Source: Nocardioides sp. YR527 (lineage in GTDB: Bacteria; Actinomycetota; Actinomycetes; Propionibacteriales; Nocardioidaceae). Taken from it: DNA of 64,000 nt. The translations under genes were made by a program, and so were the position numbers. The stretch spans positions 248,001 through 312,000 of the forward strand of contig NZ_FNFN01000006.1 in the NCBI RefSeq assembly GCF_900101045.1. The letters are read 5' to 3'. Under the pieces are notes generated by a model that did no database searches, was not told the DNA's origin, and saw only the letters and a program-made list of their open reading frames with translations. Below, one piece after another: positions 41,989-50,362 of the stretch (position 1 is the stretch's first letter; each line of letters starts with the position of its first letter).

Positions 41989-42616
41989 GTCGGGCGAGCA
42001 GCTTCGGGAAGGCGCGGTGGACCTGGGAGGCGACGACCGCGGCGACAGCGGCCTTGATGAGGTCACCGAGCCAATAGGGGGCGTCGAAAGCCGCCGCCTG
42101 GGGCAGGCTGACGTGGAGCACGATGGCCATCCCGATGATGCCGCCGACGTGGTTGATGACGACGCCGACGACACAGGCGGCGAAGACGAGGAGGGGGTTG
42201 GTGCGACGGGACCGCAGGACGTACTTCACCAGCAGGCCGACGACGAGCACCATGACCGGGAAGGACCACAGATAGCCACCGGTCACCCCGACGAAGACGC
42301 CGGGACCGGCGGAGTGGCCGGCGAAGACGGGGAGGCCGGCGACGCCGAGGAGCAGGTAGAGCACCACGGCGGCGGTGCCGCGCAGCGGGCCCAGCAGGGC
42401 GCCGGTCAGCAGGAGCGCGAAGCCCTGCAGCGTCAGCGGTACGCCGGCGCCGCCCATCGGGATGGCGGCGAGGTAGGAGCAGACCGCGATCAGGGCGGCG
42501 AACGCGGCGATCAGTGCGAGGTCGGTGGTGTCGAGCCGCGACGACTTGGTCGCCGGGGTCGCCGGGGTCGCCGGGGTCGCCGGGGTCTCGTCGGTGCTCG
42601 TGGGGGACTCGGTCAT
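41981..42616 (-). CDS. bioY: biotin transporter substrate-binding subunit BioY
   Basis: A 211-residue protein with six membrane helices. BioY hallmarks are IPMGGAGVPLTLQGFALLLTGALLGPLRG and GLPVFAGHSAGPGVFVGVTGGYLWSFP, followed by a NHVGGIIGMAI segment. The N-terminal tail contains four tandem Ala-Thr-Pro repeats encoded by a 9-bp tandem repeat (about 42550-42585). GGAG precedes the ATG. It is first in bioY-bioM-bioN and is divergent from a TetR regulator, with a palindrome between them. Confidence 0.92.
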   Translation of the reverse strand: MTESPTSTDETPATPATPATPATKSSRLDTTDLALIAAFAALIAVCSYLAAIPMGGAGVPLTLQGFALLLTGALLGPLRGTAAVVLYLLLGVAGLPVFAGHSAGPGVFVGVTGGYLWSFPVMVLVVGLLVKYVLRSRRTNPLLVFAACVVGVVINHVGGIIGMAIVLHVSLPQAAAFDAPYWLGDLIKAAVAAVVASQVHRAFPKLLARRA

Positions 42617-42654
42617 ACTCGCTCCTGCGTACTCAGACCTGAACCTTGGTCAGG

Positions 42655-42667
42655 TGAACGGTGTTCA
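42655..42667. promoter_or_regulatory. candidate BioQ-type operator between bioY and tetR
   Basis: TGAACGGTGTTCA is a perfect 5+3+5 palindrome. Related half-sites CCTGAACC (42639-42646) and CAGGTTAAGG (42666-42675) flank it. It lies 39 bp upstream of bioY and 61 bp upstream of tetR, so one bound repressor could control both. Confidence 0.6.
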
Positions 42668-42727
42668 GGTTAAGGTCGACGTACGTCTTCGTCCACTTCG
42701 TCCCACCACCCGGCCCCTGGGAGCAAC

Positions 42728-43297
42728 ATGCGATACCGCCGTGAGGACGTCGTCGCCCGCGCGCTGCAGGTCCTCGACGACTACGGTCTCGCCGACCTGA
42801 CCATGCGTCGCCTCGGCACCGAGCTCGGCGTACGTCCCAGCGCGCTCTACCACCACTTCGCGAACAAGCAGTCCCTGCTGGCCGCGGTGGCCGACGAGAT
42901 CCTGCTCCGCGGCCGGCACGAGCCGTCGGGAGCCTGGGACGTACGCGTCACCGGCATCTGCACCGACCTGCGCGACTCTCTGCTCGCCTACCGCGACGGC
43001 GCCGAGGTCGTCGCCACGGTCTGGGCCTTCGGGCTGGGCGCGACCCAGCCCCACGACGACCTCGTCGCGGCCCTGAACGACGGCGGCCTCGGCGACCTCG
43101 CCCCCGTCGCCGCCCGCACCCTGCTCCACTTCGTCTACGGCCACGCCGTCGACGAGCAGACCCACCTCCAGGCCGCCGCCGCGGGCGCCATCGAGGACGA
43201 CGTACGCGACACCGACGACTTCGTCACCGGCCTGGGCCTGATCGCCGCCGGCATCTCGATGGCCAAGGTCGTCCGCGAGGCCTCCGCCGACCGCTGA
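42728..43297 (+). CDS. TetR-family regulator, candidate biotin repressor (BioQ-like)
   Basis: A 189-residue protein with an N-terminal TetR HTH (RREDVVARALQVLDDYGLADLTMRRLGTELGVRPSALYHHFANKQSLLAAVADEIL) and a helical TetR_C ligand domain. Its divergence from bioYMN and the intervening palindrome match BioQ of other actinobacteria, which represses biotin genes in response to biotin status. GGGAGCA precedes the ATG. The name is by context; family trees would be needed to separate it from other short TetR proteins. Confidence 0.78.
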   Translation: MRYRREDVVARALQVLDDYGLADLTMRRLGTELGVRPSALYHHFANKQSLLAAVADEILLRGRHEPSGAWDVRVTGICTDLRDSLLAYRDGAEVVATVWAFGLGATQPHDDLVAALNDGGLGDLAPVAARTLLHFVYGHAVDEQTHLQAAAAGAIEDDVRDTDDFVTGLGLIAAGISMAKVVREASADR

Positions 43298-43309
43298 GGC
43301 GAGCCGCGG

Positions 43310-43918
43310 TCAGACCGCGTCCACCTCGGCTCCGTGCAGCTCGGCGAGCATGACGGCGCCGGCGAGGTCGAGCTTCGTCGCACGCAGCGACGCCACGGTG
43401 AGATCGACCCGGTCGAGGACGGCACCGCGAAGGTCGGCGCCGTGCAGCGTCGTCTCCTGGAGCGTGGCTCCGGCGAGCTGGGCGTCGCGCAGCACCGCGT
43501 CGGTGAGGTCGGCCAGGGACAGGTCGGCGTCGCGCAGGTCCAGCCCGGACAGGTCGAGCCGGGACAGGTTCGCCCCGCGCAACGAGACTCCGCGCCAGAC
43601 GCCGCCGCTCACCTTCAGCGGCCGCAGGGTGCAGCCCGAGAACTCGCTCCCGCTGAGCTTGCAGCCCTCGAACGTCGAGTCGAAGAAGTTCGTCCGCCGG
43701 AAGTCACAGCCGACGAACGCCGAGCCGACGTGGGTGGAGGCGTTGAACCGGCCGCCGTGGAAGGTGCAGTTCTCGAAGAGCGCCGCCGACGTCGTCGCCT
43801 CGGTGAGGTCGACATCGGTGAAGACGCAGTCGACGAACCGAGCCCCGGTGAGGTCGGCCGCGTACCAGTCCTCGTTGCGGAAGTGCTCCTCGGTCGCCTC
43901 GGCGGGTGGGTTCGACAT
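43310..43918 (-). CDS. pentapeptide-repeat protein
   Basis: A 202-residue protein starting MSNPPAEATEEHFRNEDW at 43918. From residue 22 onward it is an A(D/N)LxX right-handed quadrilateral beta-helix: ADLTGARF, VDLTEATTSAALFENCTFHGG, SALRGANLSRLDLSGLDLRDADLSLADLTDAVLRDAQL and so on to the end. Such proteins include DNA-gyrase protectors (Qnr/MfpA) and others of unknown role. No transmembrane part is present. The fold is clear; the partner is not. Confidence 0.82.
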   Translation of the reverse strand: MSNPPAEATEEHFRNEDWYAADLTGARFVDCVFTDVDLTEATTSAALFENCTFHGGRFNASTHVGSAFVGCDFRRTNFFDSTFEGCKLSGSEFSGCTLRPLKVSGGVWRGVSLRGANLSRLDLSGLDLRDADLSLADLTDAVLRDAQLAGATLQETTLHGADLRGAVLDRVDLTVASLRATKLDLAGAVMLAELHGAEVDAV

Positions 43919-43958
43919 GGCGCACACCCTGCCACCCGCCACCGACAGTCCGGGCAAC

Positions 43959-45047
43959 TCAGTCGTGCTGGGCGAACCACTCGTCGAGCAGGGGCCAGGT
44001 GTTGTTGCGCGCGGCGCGGCCGGTGAGGAGGCCGAGATGGCCGCCGGGGACGACCTCGAAGCGGAGCTCCTCGGCGCCGGTGAGCAGGTCGACCAGCGGC
44101 CGGACCGAGGCGACGGGGCCGATGCCGTCGTTGGCGCCGGCGACGACGAGCGTGGGCTGCTTGACGTCGCGCAGGTGGACGGAGTGGTCCTCACCGAGGT
44201 CGATCTGCCCGCTGAACAGCGCGTTGGTGCGGAAGAAGTGGTGATAGAGCTGCCCGAACGTACGCCCCGGGTAGGCGATGATGTTGTCGGTGAACCGGTC
44301 GACCGCCTCGAGCTGGGCGAGGAACTCGCGGTCGGCCAGGTTGGACAGCTTCGCGACCGGCTTGGTGAACATCTTGTCGACCGAGGAGATCTGGAAAGCC
44401 CACCTGACCAGCGGCTTCGGGGCTCCTCCGAAGGCCTGGTAGGCCGTGGTGACCAGGTTTCCCGGCGGCAGGTTGAGCAGCGGCCGCAGCGGCGCGATCA
44501 ACGGCACCTGACGTACGTCGCAGGGCGAGCCGAGCACCGCCAGCGAGGCGATCGGGAGGTCGGGGGCGTCGGCGGCGGTGAGCATCGTGAAGATCCCGCC
44601 CAGCGACCAGCCGACCACGTGCACCGGCCGCCCGCCCGCGTGCTCGGAGACCGACCGGATCGCCTCCGGCACGACGTGCGCGATCCAGTGCTCGATGCCG
44701 AGGCTGCGATCGGCGAAGTTCACCTCGCCGTACTCGACCAGATACGTCGGCCGATCCGTCCCCACCAGGTGCTCGACCACCGAGCAGCCGCGCCGCAGGT
44801 CGTAGCAGATCGCCGGCGCCGCCAACGGCGTGACCAGCAGCACCGGGTCGCCCTCCGAGGTCTCTCCCGCCACGGGCCGGTAGTGGTAGAGCTCGCGCCG
44901 GTTGCCGTCGTCGATCAACGTACGCGGCATCGGCCGCAGGTCGGCGAGCCCGCCGTAGAGCAGCGAGTGCGCGACGTTCCCCGCCGCGGCACCGACCGTC
45001 GTGGCGATCGAGGCGGCAGCTTGTCGGGGGTGGGGGAGGATGGCCAT
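43959..45047 (-). CDS. PhaC-like alpha/beta hydrolase with serine nucleophile
   Basis: A 362-residue protein resembling the core of class III poly(3-hydroxyalkanoate) synthases. It has VLLVTPLAAPAICYDLRRGCSVVEHLV, a nucleophile elbow GWSLGGIF (residues about 146-153), VLGSPCDVRQ, an Asp in VVAGANDGIGP and a final His in PGGHLGLLTGR. True PHA synthases have Cys at the elbow, so this Ser form more likely acts as a depolymerase, thioesterase or acyltransferase. There is no phaE or phasin neighbour. Confidence 0.72.
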   Translation of the reverse strand: MAILPHPRQAAASIATTVGAAAGNVAHSLLYGGLADLRPMPRTLIDDGNRRELYHYRPVAGETSEGDPVLLVTPLAAPAICYDLRRGCSVVEHLVGTDRPTYLVEYGEVNFADRSLGIEHWIAHVVPEAIRSVSEHAGGRPVHVVGWSLGGIFTMLTAADAPDLPIASLAVLGSPCDVRQVPLIAPLRPLLNLPPGNLVTTAYQAFGGAPKPLVRWAFQISSVDKMFTKPVAKLSNLADREFLAQLEAVDRFTDNIIAYPGRTFGQLYHHFFRTNALFSGQIDLGEDHSVHLRDVKQPTLVVAGANDGIGPVASVRPLVDLLTGAEELRFEVVPGGHLGLLTGRAARNNTWPLLDEWFAQHD

Positions 45048-45128
45048 TGTGGGGTTAACGTAACCCGTCCATCGGGGTCACGGCGGGAGCAGCCCCGTAC
45101 CGGGTGTGACGTCGGTTACGCCGCCTGA

Positions 45129-45641
45129 TCAGGCGCCCAGGTCGAGGGTCCAGGTCTGGCCGACGAGGTCGTGACCGAAGCTGTGGTGCTTCTCCTCGTC
45201 GGTGAGGGTGAAGCCGTGGTTCTCATAGATCCGGCGGGCCGAGGTGAGGATGTCGTTGGTCCAGAGCGTGACCTGCTGATATCCCGAGGCGCGGGCGAAG
45301 TCGAGGCACTCCCCGACCAGGCGGGAGCCCACTCCGAGCCCCCGGGCCGTGGCGGTGACCAGCAGGATCCGGAGCTTGGCGACGCCGGGCTGCTCGCCGG
45401 CGGCCAGGAGAATGCATCCGGCGCGCTGTCCGTCGACCTCGGCGATCCAGGCCGCCTCCCTCGCAGGGTCGTGATTGCCGGCGGAGTCAGCCACGATCCG
45501 GGCGACCAGCGCCTCGAACTCGGTGCTCCAGCCGAACTGCTCGGCATAGATCTCGCCATGCGTCATCACCATCCAGCCCAGGTCGCCGGGGCGGTCGGCG
45601 CGCCTGACCCGCACCTGTGCGTCTCGCTCTTGGTCTGCCAT
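45129..45641 (-). CDS. GNAT-family N-acetyltransferase
   Basis: A 170-residue acetyltransferase. The acetyl-CoA motif is LLVTATARGLGVGSRLVGECLDFARASGY and the C-terminal motif LTSARRIYENHGFTLTDEEKHHSFG. It probably acetylates a small amine. A strong ribosome-binding site (AGGAGGATCTG) precedes the ATG. It is divergent from a TetR regulator, with an inverted repeat between them, which suggests a small detoxification pair. Confidence 0.83.
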   Translation of the reverse strand: MADQERDAQVRVRRADRPGDLGWMVMTHGEIYAEQFGWSTEFEALVARIVADSAGNHDPAREAAWIAEVDGQRAGCILLAAGEQPGVAKLRILLVTATARGLGVGSRLVGECLDFARASGYQQVTLWTNDILTSARRIYENHGFTLTDEEKHHSFGHDLVGQTWTLDLGA

Positions 45642-45650
45642 CAGATCCTC

Positions 45651-45684
45651 CTACTGACACGACTGTTTCAGTAGAGGTTATGCT
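45651..45684. promoter_or_regulatory. TetR operator and leaderless -10 of the GNAT/TetR pair
   Basis: CTACTGA (45651-45657) and TCAGTAG (45668-45674) form an inverted repeat with a 10-nt centre, next to the -10 TATGCT (45679-45684), which is 6 nt from the tetR ATG. Binding here would affect both genes. Confidence 0.6.
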
Positions 45685-45690
45685 AGGTCC

Positions 45691-46275
45691 ATGACCGCAC
45701 CGGAGCCAACTCCCTCGGCCCGCAAGACCGAGCTGCTCGAGGCGGCCTACGCCTATGCCCTCGAGCACGGTCTCGCCGACCTCTCGCTGCGCCCGGTGGC
45801 CGCCGCGATCGGCTCCAGCCCGCGCGTGCTGATGTTCCTGTTCGGCAACAAGGACGGGCTGGTCAAGGCCCTGCTGGCCCGCGCGCGCGTCGACGAGCTG
45901 GCGATGATCGAGCCTCTGCACTCCTCGGTCAGTGGCCTGCCCGAGGCCGTCGCTCATGTCTGGACGTGGCTCGCGGTCGAGGAGCATCGCCCACTCCTGC
46001 GCCTGTGGGCGGAGGCGTACGCCCGCTCCCTGGTCGAGCCCGACGGCCCCTGGGGCGGCTTCGCCGAATCGACCGTGACCGACTGGCTCGCCGTCCTCGC
46101 CACCTGCCAGCCGGAGCCCGAGCGGACCACCGAGCAGGGCCTCGTCCTCCGCACCCTCGCCCTGGCCACCCTGCGCGGCGCCCTGCTCGATCTGCTCGCC
46201 ACCGGTGACGCCGCGCGGATCACCGCCGCAGTCGAGCTCCAGACAGGTGTCCTGGCGACCTCACCCGAAGTGTGA
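45691..46275 (+). CDS. TetR-family regulator
   Basis: A 194-residue protein. HTH: RKTELLEAAYAYALEHGLADLSLRPVAAAIGSSPRVLMFLFGNKDGLVKALLA (residues about 9-60). The C-terminal ligand domain is helical. It likely represses itself and the divergent acetyltransferase through the inverted repeat between them. Its final codons (SPEV, stop at 46273-46275) mark the left edge of a lower-GC islet; a decayed glycosylase-gene tail overlaps its last bases on the other strand. Confidence 0.83.
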   Translation: MTAPEPTPSARKTELLEAAYAYALEHGLADLSLRPVAAAIGSSPRVLMFLFGNKDGLVKALLARARVDELAMIEPLHSSVSGLPEAVAHVWTWLAVEEHRPLLRLWAEAYARSLVEPDGPWGGFAESTVTDWLAVLATCQPEPERTTEQGLVLRTLALATLRGALLDLLATGDAARITAAVELQTGVLATSPEV

Positions 46276-46390
46276 GGTGAGGCGCTCGCGCTCGGTGATG
46301 AGGTGTTCGCGGAGCGGCCCACTCGGCGAAGGCGTGCTCCTGCTTCCCTGCGGCTGTCTCGATGCGGATCGGGTTGGTGCAGAGGTCGGA
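46262..46390 (-). pseudogene. decayed copy of the 3' end of the 3-methyladenine-glycosylase-like gene
   Basis: On the minus strand two adjacent frames read PIRIETAAGKQEHAFAEWA and then PLREHLITERERL. The intact gene at 50704-51606 ends with PIRIETAAGKQEYAAAQRAF and then PLRERLISECDRL. Relative to that gene there is a 15-bp in-frame deletion near 46340 and a 5-bp frameshifting deletion near 46319. Upstream of about 46390 the similarity stops. From 46391 to 46672 I see no further gene. Confidence 0.65.
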
Positions 46391-46672
46391 GAGGTCTTCA
46401 ACGAGATCTTGCTTCTCCAGCCCCTCCCCGCGTTTCCAGGGGCCGACCGGGAGATGCTCGTCTGACTCCTTCGAATGGCGCCCAATGAGATTCTCGCAGC
46501 GCCGGCCGAGTCGGTCACACAGGCTGCCTGACCGAACGCACAATCTTAGGAGTCTTTGTCGTCTTCCCGCGCGAAGCGGGACGTACAAGTGATCGATGTT
46601 CGCTCTCGTCCGCTGACCTGGAATGTCGGAGCGAACGAGGTTGCGACTACGGGATGGGAGGGCGGTCTCAGC

Positions 46673-47074
46673 ATGGGATTGTTCAGCAGGAAGTGGCCGG
46701 CGGAGTCAGAAGTCGCTCGAGGCACGTTCACTCCGATTGACGGCGAACAACTGTTCGTAGGTGAGAAGGCCTATTAGGAAGCGCTCATGGGACTTCTCAA
46801 GATCCGTGGGCACATAGATCTGATGTCGTCTCCGCGTGCGATTCGCGAGACGTCTACCGCACGACTGGTGTGTGAGACAGACAACCCCTACGACGCAAAC
46901 GCCGTAGGGGTCGAGATCAACGGTCACAAGGTGGCGTACATGTCTAGGGACAACGCAGCACGGTTCCGGCAGGCGTACGGCGTGATCATCGCCGAGATGC
47001 CGGTTGAGGTCTATGTGCCTGCCAAGAGGGTCGATGGCAAGTGCATCGTGTCTCTCTGGCCCGTAACGGACTGA
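46673..47074 (+). pseudogene. HIRAN-domain protein gene interrupted by an amber codon
   Basis: A 134-codon frame with one in-frame TAG at 46775-46777. The first part reads MGLFSRKWPAESEVARGTF..GEQLFVGEKAY; after the stop the same frame continues EALMGLLKIRGHIDL and gives the HIRAN core LVCETDNPYDANAVGVEING, then HKVAYMSRDNAARFRQAY. HIRAN domains bind DNA ends or nucleotides in repair and mobile-element proteins. A single C-to-T change (CAG to TAG) explains the break. The second part alone (from ATG 46787, 95 residues) could still be made. GGAGG precedes the first ATG. Confidence 0.7.
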
Positions 47075-47120
47075 CGACGACACTCGAACCCTTCGCTCGG
47101 AAAGATCCGTGCGACGCGTG

Positions 47121-47504
47121 TTACCCCGCTTGTTCGATGCGCTCGAAGATGTCGGAGTCGGTTTCGCGCTGCCACTCAGGCATGTCGTCCCAGTCCGCGA
47201 CGTATGAAGGCTTCGGGTCTGGGAAGTGCTTGAAGATCTGGCCGATCCAGCAGAGGGCAACGAATCGGCCCTTCTGGGCGCGTGTGAGCTTGGATGTGGC
47301 ACCGTCTGATGTCTCGATGAACGCACGAACCTGTTCGTATACCGCCGCCGCGCTAGCACGTTCCCAGTCGGGGGTTTCCTCCCACGGGGTGACATAGCCC
47401 GCCTTGGGCTCACCGGGGTAGTGCTTCTGAACTCCGGCGATCCATGCCTCACGGAAGGCGCGTCCCTGCTCTACCGACAAAGTCTTCTCCTTGGATGTCT
47501 TCAT
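47121..47504 (-). CDS. small protein of two ~65-residue repeats, coupled to an XRE-TPR regulator
   Basis: A 127-residue protein made of a tandem duplication. The first copy ends WIAGVQKHYPGEPKAGYVTPWEE (residues 21-43) followed by TPDWERASAAAVYEQVRAFIE. The second is WIGQIFKHFPDPKPSYVADWDD (residues 86-107) followed by MPEWQRETDSDIFERIEQ. Each copy is preceded by a Gln/Arg-rich helix. I do not recognise a named family. The ATG overlaps the stop of the upstream XRE-TPR gene (ATGA), so the two proteins are made together and probably interact. Confidence 0.7.
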   Translation of the reverse strand: MKTSKEKTLSVEQGRAFREAWIAGVQKHYPGEPKAGYVTPWEETPDWERASAAAVYEQVRAFIETSDGATSKLTRAQKGRFVALCWIGQIFKHFPDPKPSYVADWDDMPEWQRETDSDIFERIEQAG

Positions 47505-48838
47505 GTAGTCGTGACTGAAGCCAACTTGTGGCTGAGTTGATTCACGCGTGGTTCACCCATCAGGGGAGTGAGTTGCTTCTGCAAGCCTGTCAGTCTGCGT
47601 TCCACCCATCCCGAACCGGTGCTCTGGGCGACCTCTACCGCTGCATCAGCATGTACGACAAGTTGGTCGAGGTCTCCTTGCTGGAGTCCGAGAGCCGCGA
47701 GGTCGGTCAGCACGCCGCCTCGTCGACGATCGGAGAGCTCCGTTTGAAGGGCAGCATTGAGCGCATGCTCGGCAAGGTCGGGGCGCTGTAGCGCGACATA
47801 GCAAGCGCCACGTTCCTCCGGAAGACGTGAGCCGTCGAACCGAAGCCAACCGGCAGTGTGGATCCGTCCGGTCAGATGGTGCACCTGATCCGCATCATCC
47901 AAGGCTCGTTGGCATGATGCGAGGTCACCGAGTCCAGCAAACACTTGAGCTTGAACAGTTCTCACCCAATATCGCGTCGACAGATCTGAATCCCCACGCC
48001 TCGCCACGCTAGCGGCAAGAGCGAGCATTGGTCGCGCACTGGCGAACTGGCGCTCGTAGACTCCGATGAACGCTTGACGCGTCAAGGCGGTAGCCCACAG
48101 GTCATATGCGCCGCCCTCTCTGCTGGCTGACGCCGCCAGTGTGTAGCAGTGCGCCGCGTCGGTGTAGCGGTTGCTGTCGAACAGGATCTCTCCGGCGAGC
48201 TGGAACAGGTCGGCGACCAGGGAACACAGCTCGCTGTGTACGTCTTCACCGTGTGAGCGTTGCAGTGCAGAGACCAGGACGCCCAGGTGCTCTCGCACGA
48301 GCGGATAGGTGTGGCGCTTGGTCTTGGCCAAGGCGAACACCCGCCACAGGTGCCCGTTGAGCGCTGCGTACTCACTGACAGACTCGGGGTCGATCCTGCG
48401 AGCGCCGTCTGCCATGTGTTCGATGCGATCCCAGTCGAGATCATCGCCGAACCCTGGCATCGCGATGAGGCTGCCAGCCATCGTCATCAGTCGGAGCAAC
48501 TCACGACGGCTGAGGTCGTCAAACTCGAGACCTCGTGTCTGATCCGCGGCGAGATCAGTCACCGGCGATGTCTGTTCATCCCTCGGAATTGCGCCGTCAT
48601 GTTCTGCGAGCGCTGTCTCGAACCGTGCGCGAGCGGCAGGGTCGGCACGTTCTAGAGCGGTGTCGAGCATGGCCTGCATATGTGGCCGGGGCACACGAGT
48701 CGCGCCAGCCTGTTCCCATTTCGAGATTGTGCGCGACGGGATACCGAGGCAGTCAGCGAAGTCACGCAGGCTCAGGCGCAGCGCCACTGTCCGCAGCAGC
48801 CGCGCTTCTGCCCCCGTCCACGTCTCCACCTCCGGCAT
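47501..48838 (-). CDS. XRE-family regulator with C-terminal TPR repeats
   Basis: A 445-residue protein. The N-terminal HTH (RLSLRDFADCLGIPSRTISKWEQAG, residues about 22-46) is Cro/CI-type. A linker (DEQTSPVTDLAADQTRGLEFDDLSRRELLRLM) leads into a long helical TPR region (residues about 150-420) with repeats such as AAHCYTLAASASREGGAYDLW and LGDLASCQRALDDADQVHHL. Regulators of this design in actinobacteria sense a partner protein or peptide. AAACCT lies 6 nt before the ATG. It lies in the islet and is divergent from a TetR gene. Confidence 0.82.
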   Translation of the reverse strand: MPEVETWTGAEARLLRTVALRLSLRDFADCLGIPSRTISKWEQAGATRVPRPHMQAMLDTALERADPAARARFETALAEHDGAIPRDEQTSPVTDLAADQTRGLEFDDLSRRELLRLMTMAGSLIAMPGFGDDLDWDRIEHMADGARRIDPESVSEYAALNGHLWRVFALAKTKRHTYPLVREHLGVLVSALQRSHGEDVHSELCSLVADLFQLAGEILFDSNRYTDAAHCYTLAASASREGGAYDLWATALTRQAFIGVYERQFASARPMLALAASVARRGDSDLSTRYWVRTVQAQVFAGLGDLASCQRALDDADQVHHLTGRIHTAGWLRFDGSRLPEERGACYVALQRPDLAEHALNAALQTELSDRRRGGVLTDLAALGLQQGDLDQLVVHADAAVEVAQSTGSGWVERRLTGLQKQLTPLMGEPRVNQLSHKLASVTTT

Positions 48839-49024
48839 TGAATCAGGTTTGAGCCATGAAAGGCAGGGGAAGGGCAGCGGAGGGGCAGCAGTCGAGCGTA
48901 CCTAGGAACCGAGCCTGCGAGCAGTCTTGAAATCGACACCCGGCACCGGCCCGAACGTACGAGTCTCCGGTGCCGGGGTCAGCAAGGAGTCATCCGCACC
49001 CCACCCCAACAGTCACGGAGCATC

Positions 49025-49711
49025 GTGAGTTCCGCAGCTATGCGAAGCCGCCGCCCAGGCCGGCCACGGCACATTCAGACACCTGACACCGACCTATCGG
49101 CCCGCGACCAGGTCCTCGACGCAGCCGCACGGCTGTTCGTCCGTCAGGGGTTCGCCGCCACATCCACGCGGGAGATCGCAGATAAGGTTGGCATTCGCCA
49201 GGCGTCGCTCTACTACCACTTCGCGTCCGGCAAGGACGAGATCCTCGGTGAGCTCCTACAGCAGTCGGTACGGCCCACTGTCGACAAGGTGGCTCAGATT
49301 GAGGGGATGTGCCCGCCAGAGGCACCCGAGACCGCGTTGTATGTCTTGATGTTGCTCGATGTCCGCACGCTGGCGTCGCTCCCGCACAACACTGGCTTCT
49401 TAGCACGTCTACCGGAGGTCACGAGGTCTCCCGCATATGAGCCGTACGACAAGACCCGTCGAGGGCTCGAAGACGCGTACGAGCGGCTGGGTCGTCAGGC
49501 CGTCGGGTCTCACGTGGTCGTGCCGGGAACGACGGGGGAGTGGTTGCTCAACCATGCGGAGACCGTGATCCTGATGCGGAGGTCAGGAGACAGGATCGGC
49601 GGGGCCGCAGAGGCCGCCATCGCTGCCTCCGGGCTTCGGATGTGTGGAGCCAGTCAGGACCAGATCGATACCGCGGCTCGACAGGCTGAACAGATCCTCC
49701 CTGTCACCTAG
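49025..49711 (+). CDS. TetR-family regulator
   Basis: A 228-residue protein, with an Arg/Pro-rich N-terminal tail and HTH (ARDQVLDAAARLFVRQGFAATSTREIADKVGIRQASLYYHFASGKDEILGELLQ, residues about 27-80). The C-terminal domain is helical; a Gly/Thr loop (VVPGTTGEWLLNHAETVILMRR) may contact ligand. GGAG lies 6 nt before the GTG start. No divergent transporter is adjacent; the nearest genes are the XRE-TPR regulator and a lipoprotein. Confidence 0.82.
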   Translation: MSSAAMRSRRPGRPRHIQTPDTDLSARDQVLDAAARLFVRQGFAATSTREIADKVGIRQASLYYHFASGKDEILGELLQQSVRPTVDKVAQIEGMCPPEAPETALYVLMLLDVRTLASLPHNTGFLARLPEVTRSPAYEPYDKTRRGLEDAYERLGRQAVGSHVVVPGTTGEWLLNHAETVILMRRSGDRIGGAAEAAIAASGLRMCGASQDQIDTAARQAEQILPVT

Positions 49712-49780
49712 TACCTCGGATCGGGTACGGCTCGCGGTGGCTGCACCCACGCCGGCTCGCAACATGGCCACGCTGGTTGA

Positions 49781-50284
49781 ATGAGTGACAACGCACCGCT
49801 GGTGTTCATGGTCTTCTTCGCTCTCGTCCTCACGCTCGTGGGGTGCTCGGACGGTGAAAGCGACTCGAAGTCATCCCCGTCCTCGGATGGCCAGAAAGCA
49901 GGTCTATTGGAGGATGTGTTCGCGGCCTGCTCAACCGGCGAGGTCGTTGATTGGAAGGCGTACGGCTCCCAAGCCCCGCCCGTGGATGACGTCGTCCAGT
50001 TGAGCGACGATGGAAACACGATCACCGTCATGACACCGCGCACCCAGGGCGAGGATCTTGGAAACCTTGGGTACTGGGTTGGCGATTGCATACTGACGGA
50101 GACGCGGGCGCCGAAGTCGGTGACCGATGCGCTGGTTGACGCGAACCTCAATACGGCTTGGGACGAACATCAAGAGATCTACGACTCGTCCACACTGGCG
50201 GCGACGATCAGTTTCGACTGGTACGACCATGAATCGGAGGCAGGCACATCCTGGGATGCGACTTTTCAGGCCGAACCCCACTGA
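49781..50284 (+). CDS. putative lipoprotein of unknown function
   Basis: A 167-residue protein with a lipoprotein signal peptide: hydrophobic core VFMVFFALVLTLVGC with lipobox LVGC (Cys near residue 22), then an acidic Ser-rich linker. The mature part has one Cys pair (FAACSTGE, GDCILTE) that could form a disulfide, and Trp-rich ends. No family recognised. CACGCT lies 6 nt before the ATG (leaderless). Base composition is lower than the chromosome average, as in the rest of the islet. Confidence 0.68.
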   Translation: MSDNAPLVFMVFFALVLTLVGCSDGESDSKSSPSSDGQKAGLLEDVFAACSTGEVVDWKAYGSQAPPVDDVVQLSDDGNTITVMTPRTQGEDLGNLGYWVGDCILTETRAPKSVTDALVDANLNTAWDEHQEIYDSSTLAATISFDWYDHESEAGTSWDATFQAEPH

Positions 50285-50362
50285 TCAGGTGTTACATGTG
50301 CGCTCACGCTCTGTGCTGAGCCACTACCTAGCGCTCAGGAATTATGCGCAAGTATCGGTGGC

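Noticed and set aside
46787..47074. The 95-residue HIRAN frame as an independent intact gene
   Set aside because: The same frame upstream of the TAG encodes a fitting N-terminus with its own ribosome-binding site, so a broken longer gene is more likely; translation of the shorter form remains possible.
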